DNA from: Actinomycetota bacterium
Lineage (GTDB): Bacteria > Actinomycetota > Actinomycetes > Streptosporangiales > Streptosporangiaceae
Length of the DNA: 64,000 nt
Direction: 5' to 3'
NCBI GenBank assembly: GCA_019240215.1
Contig: JAFAYQ010000069.1
Span: forward strand, 62,001 to 126,000
Positions 41,788 through 49,822 of the stretch are shown one piece after another. How positions within the stretch are numbered: the first letter of the stretch is position 1; every line of letters begins with the position of its first letter. Position numbers and translations under genes: made by a program. The notes under the pieces are model-generated. The model had not been told where the DNA came from and ran no database searches. It saw nothing but the letters and a program-made list of their open reading frames with translations.

Positions 41788-42603
41788 ATGACCGCCGCCG
41801 AGCCGGGCCCGGAACTGCGGATCGCGGACCTGCGGACCGCCTACGACGTGACCGCCGCGCGCTGGGCGGCCGGTCCCAGGCCGGTCTACACCAGCCTGGC
41901 CGATGCGCTGCTGGCCCGGGCGCGGCTGACCCCGGCCGGGGCCCGCCTCACCGGCGGCCGGGTGCTGGACCTGGGGGCGGGGACCGGGGTGGCCGGCCGG
42001 GCGGCCCGGCGGGCCGGGGCGCGCTCGGTCGTCTGCACCGACTCGGCCGCGGGCATGCTGCGCCACTGCGAGGCCGGGCTGCACCCGGTGCTGGCCGACC
42101 TGACCGCGCTGCCGTTCGGCGACGGCGGTTTCGACCTGGCCCTGGCCGCGTTCTGCCTCGGCCACCTGCCACGGCCGGTCGCGGGCCTGCGGGAAGCTCG
42201 GCGGGTGGCCGGCGCCCTGGCCGCCAGCTCGTTCGCGGCCGGCTGGAACCACCCGGCCAAGGCCGCCGTCGACCAGGTCCTCACCCGGTTCGGTTACCAG
42301 TCTCCCCCGTGGTACGTCACCTTCAAGCGGGAGACCGAGCCGTGGGCCAGCGACCCGGCCGCGCTGGGCCGGGACCTGGCGGCCGCCGGTTATGCCGCCG
42401 TGCAGCTGCAGACGGTGACGGTGGACACCGGCCTGTCCAGCCCGGCCGAGCTGGCGGCCTGGCGGCTGGGCATGGCCCACGTGGCCCCGTTCGTGGGTTC
42501 GCTGACCGCCACCCGCCAGGCTGACCTGCGGCACGCCGCGCAAGCGGCCGTGGCCGGCACCGGGCCGCTGGTGGTGGCGATGCTGGTCCTGACCGCCTGC
42601 TGA
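41788..42603 (+). CDS. Class I SAM-dependent methyltransferase
   Basis: 271 residues. Motif I VLDLGAGTGVAGRAARRAG (about 53-71), motif II VVCTDSAAGML, motif III-like VLADLTALPFGDGGFDLALAAFCLGHLPRPVAGL: a complete Methyltransf_11 core. A second half of about 110 residues probably forms the acceptor site. Last gene of the NTF2-phosphotransferase-methyltransferase operon, converging on the SARP gene. Together these could modify one small molecule, but no product can be named. Confidence 0.88.
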   Translation: MTAAEPGPELRIADLRTAYDVTAARWAAGPRPVYTSLADALLARARLTPAGARLTGGRVLDLGAGTGVAGRAARRAGARSVVCTDSAAGMLRHCEAGLHPVLADLTALPFGDGGFDLALAAFCLGHLPRPVAGLREARRVAGALAASSFAAGWNHPAKAAVDQVLTRFGYQSPPWYVTFKRETEPWASDPAALGRDLAAAGYAAVQLQTVTVDTGLSSPAELAAWRLGMAHVAPFVGSLTATRQADLRHAAQAAVAGTGPLVVAMLVLTAC

Positions 42604-42624
42604 GCCGGCCAGCCACTGAGCCGG

Positions 42625-45600
42625 TCAGCTGGTCTTGGCGAACGCGGTGCGCCAGCCGGCCAGCCGCCGGTCGGCCGCCTGCCGGAGTCCGTCCGCCTGA
42701 TCGCCGGCCTGGCGGGCCAGCCGTTCGGCCCGCTCGGCGGCGGTGTCCAGCCAGGCGGGCACCGCGAAGGCCGCCGCCGTCTCGCCGGTCCACCACCAGG
42801 CCTCCACCGCGACCGACGTCTCGACCAGCTCCAGGTCGGCGACGACCAGGTCGAGCTCGCAGGGCAGGGTCAGCGCCCGGCGGGCCCGGTCGGTCAGGAC
42901 CCGGGCCACGCTGACGTACCGGGGCACCCCCAGGGTGGTCGCCCGCGTGTGCAGCGCCGTCGCCGTGGCCAGCGCCGCTTCGGCGTCGCCGCGCAGCAGC
43001 GCCAGCCGCGCGGTGATCAGCTGATGCTTGAGCTCGAGCCGCCAGCCGAACACCAGCTCCCCGGTCAGCGGTTCCCCGGTCAGCAGCGCTTGCGCGTCGG
43101 CCAGCCGGGCCTGCGCGCCATCCGCGTCGCCGGCCACCAGGCACTGCTCGGCCAGGTCCAGCAGGGCGGCGATGGTCAGCTCGGGGATTCCCTCGCCGCT
43201 GCGCCCCAGTTCCAGCGCCTCGAGATGACGGTCCTGGGCCTGGCCGGCGGCGCCCAGGTTACGCAGCACCCAGCCGGCGAAGTTGACCGCCCGGCCCGCG
43301 AACCGCGGCACCTGGCGGCGCTCGACTTCGGCCGTGTAGCGCGCGAAGGTGTCCAGGGCCGCAGCCGGGCGACCGGCGGCCGCGTGGGCGTGACCGGTGA
43401 ACAGCAGCGAGTGCAGGGTCGCGGCGGTGTGGGCGACTCCTTCGGTCGCGCGGGCGGCCGGCCGCAGCAGGGCCACCGCCTCCTCGGTCCTGCTCTGGTG
43501 CGCCCGCAGCACGCCCAGCCAGGCGGCGGCGGTCATCCGGTCGGCCCCCTCGGCCAGCGCGAAGGCCTCGCTCAGGAGCAGCTCGGCCTGGGCCAGGTCG
43601 CCGGCCGCGTGCCGGGTCCGGCCGCCGACGGCCAGGCAGCGCGAGCGGACGGCCGGATCGGCGGCCGAGAGGGCGCCGTCCGCCGCGAACTGGGCCGCCT
43701 CGGCGAAGCGGCGGTCGAAGTAGCAGGCCCAGGCGCCGACCTCGAGGGCCGCGGCGCCGTCGGCGGCCGCCCGCTCGACGTCGGCCAGCGCTTGGGCGTA
43801 GCGGCCGCGGCGGGTGCGGACCCGGGCCCGTTCGAGCCAGGTCCCCGGTTCCGGGTGCAGCGACAGGGCGTCGTCCAGCAGCGCCTCGGCGGCCGCGTGA
43901 TCGAAGCGCTCGGCCGCCCGCTCGGCCGCCGTCCGCAGCGACCGGGCGGCCAGCACCAGGTCACCGCCCAGGCGAGCGTGGTGGGCGACCAGGGCCGAGT
44001 CGGCGTAGGGCTGGCGGGCCAGCACCCGGCCGGCCTGCCGGTGCAGCAGGGCCGCCCGGCCGGGGCTCGCGCTGGTGGCCAGCGCGTCGCGGACCAGCTC
44101 GTGCCGGAACCGGAAGGTCCCGCCGTCGGTGACCAGCAGCTGCTGGGCGGTGGCCCGTTCGGCGTCGTCGAGCACGTCGATCGCGGGGCGGCCGGTCAGC
44201 GCGGCCAGCAGCTCGATGTCGAGTTCGGCGCCGAGGACGGCGGCCGTGCGCACCATGACTCCGGCCGGCCCCAGTTCATCGCAGCGGGCCGACACCGATT
44301 CCACCAGCGAGCCGGGCAGCTCCGCGTGGGCCGCCTGCTGGGCGAGCTCGGTCAGGAACAGCGGGTGCCCGCGGGAGCGCTCGTACAGCTCATCGGCCCG
44401 CGCCGGACCCACCAGGGCGGTGGCGGCGGCCCGGTCGAGCAGGCCCAGGTGGATGGACGCGGTGGCCGGCAGGGGATCTCCGGCCCCCGAGCGGACGGTG
44501 GCGACGACCGTGGCGGGCAGGTTCTCCCGCTGCGCGAACCGCAGCCAGTTGGCCAGCGCCGGCCCGGCCCGGTGGGCGTCGTCGATCACCACCACCAGCG
44601 GGTCCCGGCCAGCCAGGCGGCTCATGACCCGGCCCAGGGCCGCGTACAGCACCGCCGGGCCGAGGCTGTCGGCCAGCATCGGCGGTGGCGGCCGGCCGGC
44701 CGGCCCGGCCGGATCCGGGGTCACCCCGAGCAGCGGGCTGAGGGTCAGTGCTTCCCGGCCCAGCAGGCCGGCGGCCGCCTCGGGCCCCGCCCGGCGCAGC
44801 TGCCCGGCCAGCGCCCGGAGCAGGGCATCGAGGGGCATGGCGCGGTCGAGGGGCCCGCACGAGGCGGTCAGCACCGTGTCCCCAGCGGCGGCCCGCTGGG
44901 CGGCCCAGGCCCCCAGCAGGGCGGTCTTCCCGATGCCGGCTTCCCCGTCGACGACGACGATCTCGGTCGGCCCGTACCGGGCCCGGCCGGCCACCGTGTC
45001 CAGGTAGGCGAGCTCGGCGTCGCGGCCGATCAGCCCGGCCGGACGGCGGGCGGGCGACGGTGCCAGCGCGGGCAGCTCCCCGCGCAGGATGGCGGTGTAG
45101 AGGGCGACGGTCGGCGGTGACGGGTCGGTACCGAGCTCGCCCGCCAGGCGGTCCCGGGCGGCGGCGTAACTGGCCAGGGCGGAGGCTACCTGGCCGCCCG
45201 CGACGTAGGCCCGCAGCAGGATCCGGAGCGAGGCCTCGTCGTAGCCGTCGGCCGCCACCGCCGCGGCCGCGGCATCGGCGGCGGCCATCCAGTCTCCGGC
45301 CTCGAGCAGCGCGGTGGCGGCCGCCGGCCGGGCCCGGCCGACCAGCCGGTCCAGCTCGGCCAGCCGCAGCTGGGCCCAGTCACCGGGAACCGGCGGTGGC
45401 CGGTAGCCCCGCAGCAGTGACAGCGCGATCCGGGCCGCGGCCGCCGCCCCCAGCACGTTCCCGGCTGCCCGCCGGCGGTCGATCTCCTCGACCAGCGCCG
45501 CCAGCTCGGAGGCGTCGAGCCAGTCGCACGCGAGCAGGTAGCCCCGGTCGTGGTGCTGGATCCGGTCCCGGCCCAGCACCGACCGCAGCCGGCTGATCAG

Positions 45601-45798
45601 CACGGCCAGCTGATCCTCGGGCCGGGTGGGCGGCGCATCGCCCCACAGCGTGTCGACCAGGACGTCGGCCGGCACCGGCTGCCCGCGGGCCAGGGCCAGC
45701 ACGCACAGCACCAGCCGGCCCTTCCGGCTGGCCAGCGCGGACGGCTCGATGCCGTCCACGCCGAAGTCGCCCAGCACCCGCACCGCCAGCGACTTCAT
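42625..45798 (-). CDS. SARP-family (AfsR-like) regulator with ATPase and TPR-like regions
   Basis: 1057 residues from ATG 45798. OmpR-type DNA-binding domain 3-90 (VRVLGDFGVDGIEPSALASRKGRLVLCVLALARGQPVPADVLVDTLWGD), BTAD 95-240, then a STAND-like ATPase from about 255 (GLIGRDAEL; Walker A GEAGIGKTALL at 285-295; Walker B DPLVVVIDDAH at about 400). The rest is a long helical TPR-like region. It is the large-AfsR architecture that controls secondary metabolism. Direct repeats of SARP type precede the cupin gene on one side and the NTF2 operon on the other. Confidence 0.9.
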   Translation of the reverse strand: MKSLAVRVLGDFGVDGIEPSALASRKGRLVLCVLALARGQPVPADVLVDTLWGDAPPTRPEDQLAVLISRLRSVLGRDRIQHHDRGYLLACDWLDASELAALVEEIDRRRAAGNVLGAAAAARIALSLLRGYRPPPVPGDWAQLRLAELDRLVGRARPAAATALLEAGDWMAAADAAAAAVAADGYDEASLRILLRAYVAGGQVASALASYAAARDRLAGELGTDPSPPTVALYTAILRGELPALAPSPARRPAGLIGRDAELAYLDTVAGRARYGPTEIVVVDGEAGIGKTALLGAWAAQRAAAGDTVLTASCGPLDRAMPLDALLRALAGQLRRAGPEAAAGLLGREALTLSPLLGVTPDPAGPAGRPPPPMLADSLGPAVLYAALGRVMSRLAGRDPLVVVIDDAHRAGPALANWLRFAQRENLPATVVATVRSGAGDPLPATASIHLGLLDRAAATALVGPARADELYERSRGHPLFLTELAQQAAHAELPGSLVESVSARCDELGPAGVMVRTAAVLGAELDIELLAALTGRPAIDVLDDAERATAQQLLVTDGGTFRFRHELVRDALATSASPGRAALLHRQAGRVLARQPYADSALVAHHARLGGDLVLAARSLRTAAERAAERFDHAAAEALLDDALSLHPEPGTWLERARVRTRRGRYAQALADVERAAADGAAALEVGAWACYFDRRFAEAAQFAADGALSAADPAVRSRCLAVGGRTRHAAGDLAQAELLLSEAFALAEGADRMTAAAWLGVLRAHQSRTEEAVALLRPAARATEGVAHTAATLHSLLFTGHAHAAAGRPAAALDTFARYTAEVERRQVPRFAGRAVNFAGWVLRNLGAAGQAQDRHLEALELGRSGEGIPELTIAALLDLAEQCLVAGDADGAQARLADAQALLTGEPLTGELVFGWRLELKHQLITARLALLRGDAEAALATATALHTRATTLGVPRYVSVARVLTDRARRALTLPCELDLVVADLELVETSVAVEAWWWTGETAAAFAVPAWLDTAAERAERLARQAGDQADGLRQAADRRLAGWRTAFAKTS

Positions 45799-45856
45799 GC
45801 CCGTATCAAACCCCAGCCGGCCACCGGCCGCCACCCGTGACGGCCACGCGAGGAAG

Positions 45857-45874
45857 GCTGCAAGGAAGCTGCAA
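45857..45874 (+). promoter_or_regulatory. SARP-type direct repeat in the SARP/cupin divergent region
   Basis: GCTGCAA at 45857-45863 and 45868-45874, an 11-bp period, 58 bp before the cupin start and also 58 bp before the SARP start on the other strand. Same TGCAA core and spacing as at 40303-40319. Confidence 0.6.
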
Positions 45875-45932
45875 CCGGCACCGATCAGGCTGGTCCGTAT
45901 CCAGTTCAGGAACCGAACGAAGGAGACGGGCC

Positions 45933-46292
45933 ATGACTGACAAAGCCGAGCAGAAGAGCTTCACCACCGCCGACGAAACCCGCGAGTTCGAGCGCGGCCG
46001 GCTGGACCTGCTGCGGATCGGGGGCGCCGAGATCGGACGGCTCACCCTGGAGCCCGGCTGGCGCTGGTCCGACCACGTCAAGCCGCTCGCGGGCACCGAC
46101 CTGTGCGAGGCGCCGCACTTCCAGTACCACGTGCAGGGGACGCTGCACGTGGTCATGGCCGACGGCTCGGAGTTCGACGCCCGGCCCGGTGACGTCACCG
46201 CCCTGCCCCAGGGTCACGACGCCTGGGTGACCGGTGACGAGCCGGTGGTGGTGGTCGACTGGTACGGCGCCAGCAACTACGCCCGGAGCTGA
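45933..46292 (+). CDS. Cupin-domain protein
   Basis: 119 residues from ATG with AAGGAGAC upstream; the frame continues upstream but without a site. IGRLTLEPGWRWSDHVKPLAGTDLCEAPHFQYHVQGTLHVVMADGSEFDARPGDVTALPQGHDAWVTGDEPVVVVDWYGASNYA is a single small cupin barrel with His in motif 1 (HFQYH) and PxGHDAWV in motif 2. Possible enzyme, sensor or metal-binding protein. Divergent from the SARP gene and probably its target. Confidence 0.88.
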   Translation: MTDKAEQKSFTTADETREFERGRLDLLRIGGAEIGRLTLEPGWRWSDHVKPLAGTDLCEAPHFQYHVQGTLHVVMADGSEFDARPGDVTALPQGHDAWVTGDEPVVVVDWYGASNYARS

Positions 46293-46308
46293 CCGGGCCG
46301 GGGACTCG

Positions 46309-46665
46309 TCAGTGGTAGGGGTGGTGCGGGATGGGGGCGTCGTTGAGCTGCTGGTCGATGTCGACCAGGATCGCGTCGCCCTCGACCTTGCAGGCGTAGA
46401 CCGGCAGCGTGGGCACCTCGGGGATGCCGACCGATTCACCGGTCTCCAGGTTGAACCGCGAGTTGTGGGACGCGCAGACCAGGGTGTCGTCGTCCTGCAC
46501 GGTGCCCTCGTGCAGCGGCTGCTGCTGGTGGGTGCAGGTGTTGTGCACGGCCCGGACGTCCTCGCCGTCCAGCCGGACCAGGCAGATCGGCTCCTTCAGC
46601 CCCTCGACGAACAGGGTCTCGCCCTCGTCCAGGTCATCGAGGTTGGCGACGATGACAAAGGCCAT
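46309..46665 (-). CDS. Rieske [2Fe-2S] ferredoxin-type protein
   Basis: 118 residues. Rieske ligands in NTCTHQQQPL (CxH) and LVCASHNSRFNLETGE (CxxH), with VVANLDDLDEGETLFVEGLKEPICLVRLDGEDVRAVH as the opening strands. This is the size of ferredoxin components of non-heme iron dioxygenases. No oxygenase subunit is nearby, so its electron acceptor is unknown. It starts 2 bp after the stop of the next gene and belongs to the same operon. Confidence 0.92.
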   Translation of the reverse strand: MAFVIVANLDDLDEGETLFVEGLKEPICLVRLDGEDVRAVHNTCTHQQQPLHEGTVQDDDTLVCASHNSRFNLETGESVGIPEVPTLPVYACKVEGDAILVDIDQQLNDAPIPHHPYH

Positions 46666-46667
46666 GA

Positions 46668-47657
46668 CTATTTCCTTCCGTCGGCGCGGCGGCGCGGGGC
46701 GGGCTGGCTACCACGGACTTCGATCCAGCCGTTGCGGGCCCGGGTGCGGATCACCGGCTGCGGCTGGTGGGACGGGCCCCGGCGGACGGAGCCGTCGGCC
46801 AGGCAGTACTGCGATCCGTGCAGCGGGCAGGTCACGGTCAGCCCCTCCACCGTGCCCCGGCTGAGCAGGCCGGCCGCGTGGCTGCAGAGGTTGTCGAGCG
46901 CGTACAGGGTGCCGTCGTGCTTGTACAGCAGGATCTGCCGCCCGTCGGCCAGCACCCCGGTCGGCACGTCGTCCGGCAGCTCGGCCTCTTCCAGCACCTT
47001 GACCCAGCGGCGGGGGCCGTCGGCCCCGGCCACCCGGTTGACCATGACCGCCTTGGCGAACACCAGGTGGCCGCCGAAGTAGGCGGCGGCGCCGGTGACG
47101 GCCAGGCTGGCCGCGCCCAGCCCCTGGGCCGGGCGCCGGCGACCGGTCAGCCGGGCCGCCAGCGACAGGCCCTGCAACCCGAGGGCGGCGGTGTTGAGCA
47201 CCCCGTGGAACAGCCCGAGGCGGCGGTCCTGATCGTCGCTGACGGTCCAGTCGACCACCCCGGTGGCCGCGGTCGCGACCGCGGCTGCGATGCCGGCCGC
47301 GCTGAACAGGGTGGCCGGGTCGACCGTGCGCCCGGGGGGCGGGTCACCGCCGGCCACGTCGAGGAGCAGGGCGCCGGTCCACAGCCCGATCGGCAGGTCG
47401 CTGAGGGCCGGATGGAGCGGGTGGCCGAGCCAGCGGCCGCCGTGCATCAGCTCGACGACCGGATTGTCCTGGTTACGCTCCCGCCAGGGCCCGAGCACGG
47501 CGGTCAGCTGGTCGTTCAGCGTACGGATCCAGGCCCAGTTGTCGATGGCCTCGACCGCTTCGTGATGCCAGTTCGCCACCTGATCGGCCGCCGAGACCGG
47601 GCCTGCGGGCTGGGCCGCTGGTGCGGGACCGCCGGCCGGGCCGGTGTCTGCTGACAT
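46668..47657 (-). CDS. DUF2231 membrane protein fused to a Rieske domain
   Basis: 329 residues. The centre (about 75-215) has HPLHPALSDLPIGLWTGALLLDVAGG, PATLFSAAGIAAAVATAATGVVDWT, RLGLFHGVLNTAALGLQGLSLAARL and LGAASLAVTGAAAYFGGHLVFA: the four-helix DUF2231 membrane domain with its conserved HPxHP. The C-terminus (about 225-320) is a Rieske domain with NLCSHAAGLL and CPLHGSQYCLADG. This puts an iron-sulfur centre at the membrane, presumably for electron transfer, paired with the soluble Rieske protein encoded next. Confidence 0.88.
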   Translation of the reverse strand: MSADTGPAGGPAPAAQPAGPVSAADQVANWHHEAVEAIDNWAWIRTLNDQLTAVLGPWRERNQDNPVVELMHGGRWLGHPLHPALSDLPIGLWTGALLLDVAGGDPPPGRTVDPATLFSAAGIAAAVATAATGVVDWTVSDDQDRRLGLFHGVLNTAALGLQGLSLAARLTGRRRPAQGLGAASLAVTGAAAYFGGHLVFAKAVMVNRVAGADGPRRWVKVLEEAELPDDVPTGVLADGRQILLYKHDGTLYALDNLCSHAAGLLSRGTVEGLTVTCPLHGSQYCLADGSVRRGPSHQPQPVIRTRARNGWIEVRGSQPAPRRRADGRK

Positions 47658-47768
47658 GAAGTCCTCCGCGTGACATCAGCGCGTGCCCGGTGCGGGCAGA
47701 TCCTCCCCGGAGCGTAACCCGATCGGGCCCGGGTCCCCGTTTCAAGCTGAGACAGGTGTGGCGTCAGA

Positions 47769-48527
47769 TCAGGTCCGTGGCGGCAGCAGTTCCTCCAGGG
47801 TGAGGACCGGCACCTGATCGGCGGCCCCCGGTAGCGCCGACGGAGGGGCCAGCGCTTCCAGCGGCAGGGCGGCGGTGATCGTCCGCAGGACGCGGTCCCG
47901 GGCCTGCGCGAACACCGCGTCGGGCAGCGAGCGGAGGGCCGCGTCGAGCCGCAGCATGGCCAGCCCGTGACAGGCCGACCAGACCGTGAGCGGATCCCAC
48001 GGGTCGAGCGCGGTGCCGCCGGTGGCCGCCACCAGATCCTTCAGGGTGGCGATGAGCAGGTTGTAGCCGCCCTCGCCGGCCTGGCCGCGGGCCCGTTCCG
48101 GCGGCCTGGTCAGCTCGTCGAGCTGTTCGTCGCTGTAGAAGATGGCCCGGTAGACGCCGGGGTTGCCGGTCGCGAAGTCGAGGTAGCCCTCGCAGGCGGC
48201 CAGCAGCCGGGCCCGGGCCCCGGCCTCGTCGCCGGTGAAGGCGGGCGCGGCCGCCAGGGCGGCGGCGATGTGGTCGGCCAGCAGCCCGGCCGCCTCCTGG
48301 GCGACCGCCAGCAGCAGCGCGTCCCGGTCGCGGAAGTGCCGGTAGGCGGCGGCCGGCGAGACCCCCGCCCGCCGCTGCACCTCCCGCAGCGACAGCGCCC
48401 CCGGCCCGGTGGTCTGGACGATGGCCAGCGCCTCCTGGACCAGCCGCTCCGCCAGCGGCTTGCGGGCCGAGGCTGAGCCTGAGCCTGACGACGCGGCTGG
48501 CTCTCGTGGACTCACTCCGGTCGACAC
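47769..48527 (-). CDS. TetR/AcrR family transcriptional regulator
   Basis: 252 residues from GTG. LAERLVQEALAIVQTTGPGALSLREVQRRAGVSPAAAYRHFRDRDALLLAVAQEA (about 25-80) is a clean TetR_N domain. The C-terminal part (YLDFATGNPGVYRAIFYSDEQLDELTRP, VWSACHGLAMLRLDAALR) is of TetR_C_13/WHG type. It is divergent from the metallo-beta-lactamase-fold gene, with two dyads between, so that gene is the likely target. Confidence 0.9.
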   Translation of the reverse strand: MSTGVSPREPAASSGSGSASARKPLAERLVQEALAIVQTTGPGALSLREVQRRAGVSPAAAYRHFRDRDALLLAVAQEAAGLLADHIAAALAAAPAFTGDEAGARARLLAACEGYLDFATGNPGVYRAIFYSDEQLDELTRPPERARGQAGEGGYNLLIATLKDLVAATGGTALDPWDPLTVWSACHGLAMLRLDAALRSLPDAVFAQARDRVLRTITAALPLEALAPPSALPGAADQVPVLTLEELLPPRT

Positions 48528-48589
48528 CCTTTCATGTAATCAATGTTAACAAAGCAGCGGATGACCTGCCCGAACCATTCGGTTTTCTT

Positions 48590-48641
48590 GTTGACACTGC
48601 TAACTTCTGGTGGCACCTTGGGCCACGTAAGCAGTGCTAAC
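48590..48641. promoter_or_regulatory. Two similar dyads in TetR/metallohydrolase spacer
   Basis: GTTGACACTGCTAAC at 48590-48604 and GTAAGCAGTGCTAAC at 48627-48641, both fitting GTTAGCA-N-TGCTAAC. The second ends 1 bp before the AAGGAG ribosome site of the hydrolase gene. A third related half, GTTAACA, lies at 48545-48551. Confidence 0.6.
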
Positions 48642-48654
48642 AAGGAGACGGGAC

Positions 48655-49320
48655 ATGGACATTTATCCGGTCAGCAACGGCTTCTCGACCGCCTACCTGG
48701 TCGTCGACGGCGGGTCGGCGATGCTGGTCGACGCGTCCTCCGAGTCGATCGCGCCCAAGGTCCTGGCCAAACTGGCCGAAGCGCGGGCCGAGCTGCGGCT
48801 GATCGTGCTCACCCACTACCACTTCGACCACGTCGGCGCGGCCGGCCCGCTGCGCGAGGCGACCGGCGCCCCGGTCGCGATCCACCGGCTCGACGCCGAC
48901 CCGCTGCGCCGGGGCGGAGCGCTGCGGCTGCACCCGAACCGGCCGCTCGGCCACGTGATGGCGCCGATCTTCTCGCGCGGGGTCAAGGCCCCGGTCACCC
49001 CCGACCTGGAGTTCGGCGACGAGGAGGACCTGGGCGGGCACGGCGGGTTCGGGCGATCGTTCTGGACCCCCGGTCACACGGCCGGATCGCAGAGCGTGCG
49101 GCTGCCCGACGGCACCGTGCTGGCCGGCGACGCGCTGTCGGCCGGGTTCCCGCCGAGCCGGGCCGAACGGCCGATGTTCGCCGACGACGTCGCCGCCAGC
49201 CGGGCCAGCATCGTGGCCATCGCCGACGCGGCCGGCCGGGACGTGCGCATCGCCCACTTCGGCACGGTCGGCGCGCCGTCGGTGGCCAGGCTGGCCGCCC
49301 GCAACCGGCCCGCCGGATGA
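48655..49320 (+). CDS. MBL-fold metallohydrolase
   Basis: 221 residues from ATG with AAGGAGACGG upstream. NGFSTAYLVVDGGSAMLVDASSE, LIVLTHYHFDHVGAAGPLR (HxHxDH zinc motif), FWTPGHTAGSQSVRLPDGTVLAGDAL (third His and bridging Asp) and IAHFGTVGAPS give all metal ligands of the glyoxalase II/lactonase-like branch. Hydrolase for a lactone, thioester or similar; substrate unknown. Controlled most likely by the divergent TetR protein. Confidence 0.92.
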   Translation: MDIYPVSNGFSTAYLVVDGGSAMLVDASSESIAPKVLAKLAEARAELRLIVLTHYHFDHVGAAGPLREATGAPVAIHRLDADPLRRGGALRLHPNRPLGHVMAPIFSRGVKAPVTPDLEFGDEEDLGGHGGFGRSFWTPGHTAGSQSVRLPDGTVLAGDALSAGFPPSRAERPMFADDVAASRASIVAIADAAGRDVRIAHFGTVGAPSVARLAARNRPAG

Positions 49321-49342
49321 CGACAGCGCGTAACCTTCCGGC

Positions 49343-49822
49343 ATGACCGAGGTCGTCATCTACACCGACGGCGCCTGCAGCGGCAACCCGGGGCCGGGCG
49401 GCTGGGGCGCGATCCTCCGCTGGAACGGCACCGAGAAGGAGCTGCACGGTGGCGACCCGGAGACCACCAACAACCGGATGGAGCTGACCGCGGCCATCAT
49501 GGCGCTGGAGGCGCTGCGGCGCCCGGCCCGGGTCCGGCTGCACACCGACAGCACCTACGTGTTGCACGGCATCACCAAGTGGATCACCAGCTGGCAGCGC
49601 AACGGCTGGCTGACCGCGGCCAAGAAGCCGGTCAAGAACGCCGACCTGTGGCAACGGCTGGCCGCGGCCATGAGCCAGCACGAGCTGACCTGGACCTGGG
49701 TCAAGGGCCACGCGGGCGACCCCGGTAACGAGCGGGCCGACGAACTGGCCCGGCTCGGTACCGCGGAGGTCAGCGCGGCCCCGGCCCTCCGGCCAGGTCG
49801 GCCCGCCGAACCCGGATCGTGA
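49343..49822 (+). CDS. rnhA: Ribonuclease HI
   Basis: 159 residues. The DEDD active site is intact: [20 protein letters not shown] (Asp about 8), [16 protein letters not shown] (Glu about 46), [18 protein letters not shown] (Asp about 68) and [16 protein letters not shown] (His/Asp). It degrades the RNA strand of RNA-DNA hybrids, e.g. R-loops. 22 bp after the hydrolase stop. Its last 53 bp overlap the end of the convergent MFS gene. Confidence 0.96.
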   Translation: MTEVVIYTDGACSGNPGPGGWGAILRWNGTEKELHGGDPETTNNRMELTAAIMALEALRRPARVRLHTDSTYVLHGITKWITSWQRNGWLTAAKKPVKNADLWQRLAAAMSQHELTWTWVKGHAGDPGNERADELARLGTAEVSAAPALRPGRPAEPGS

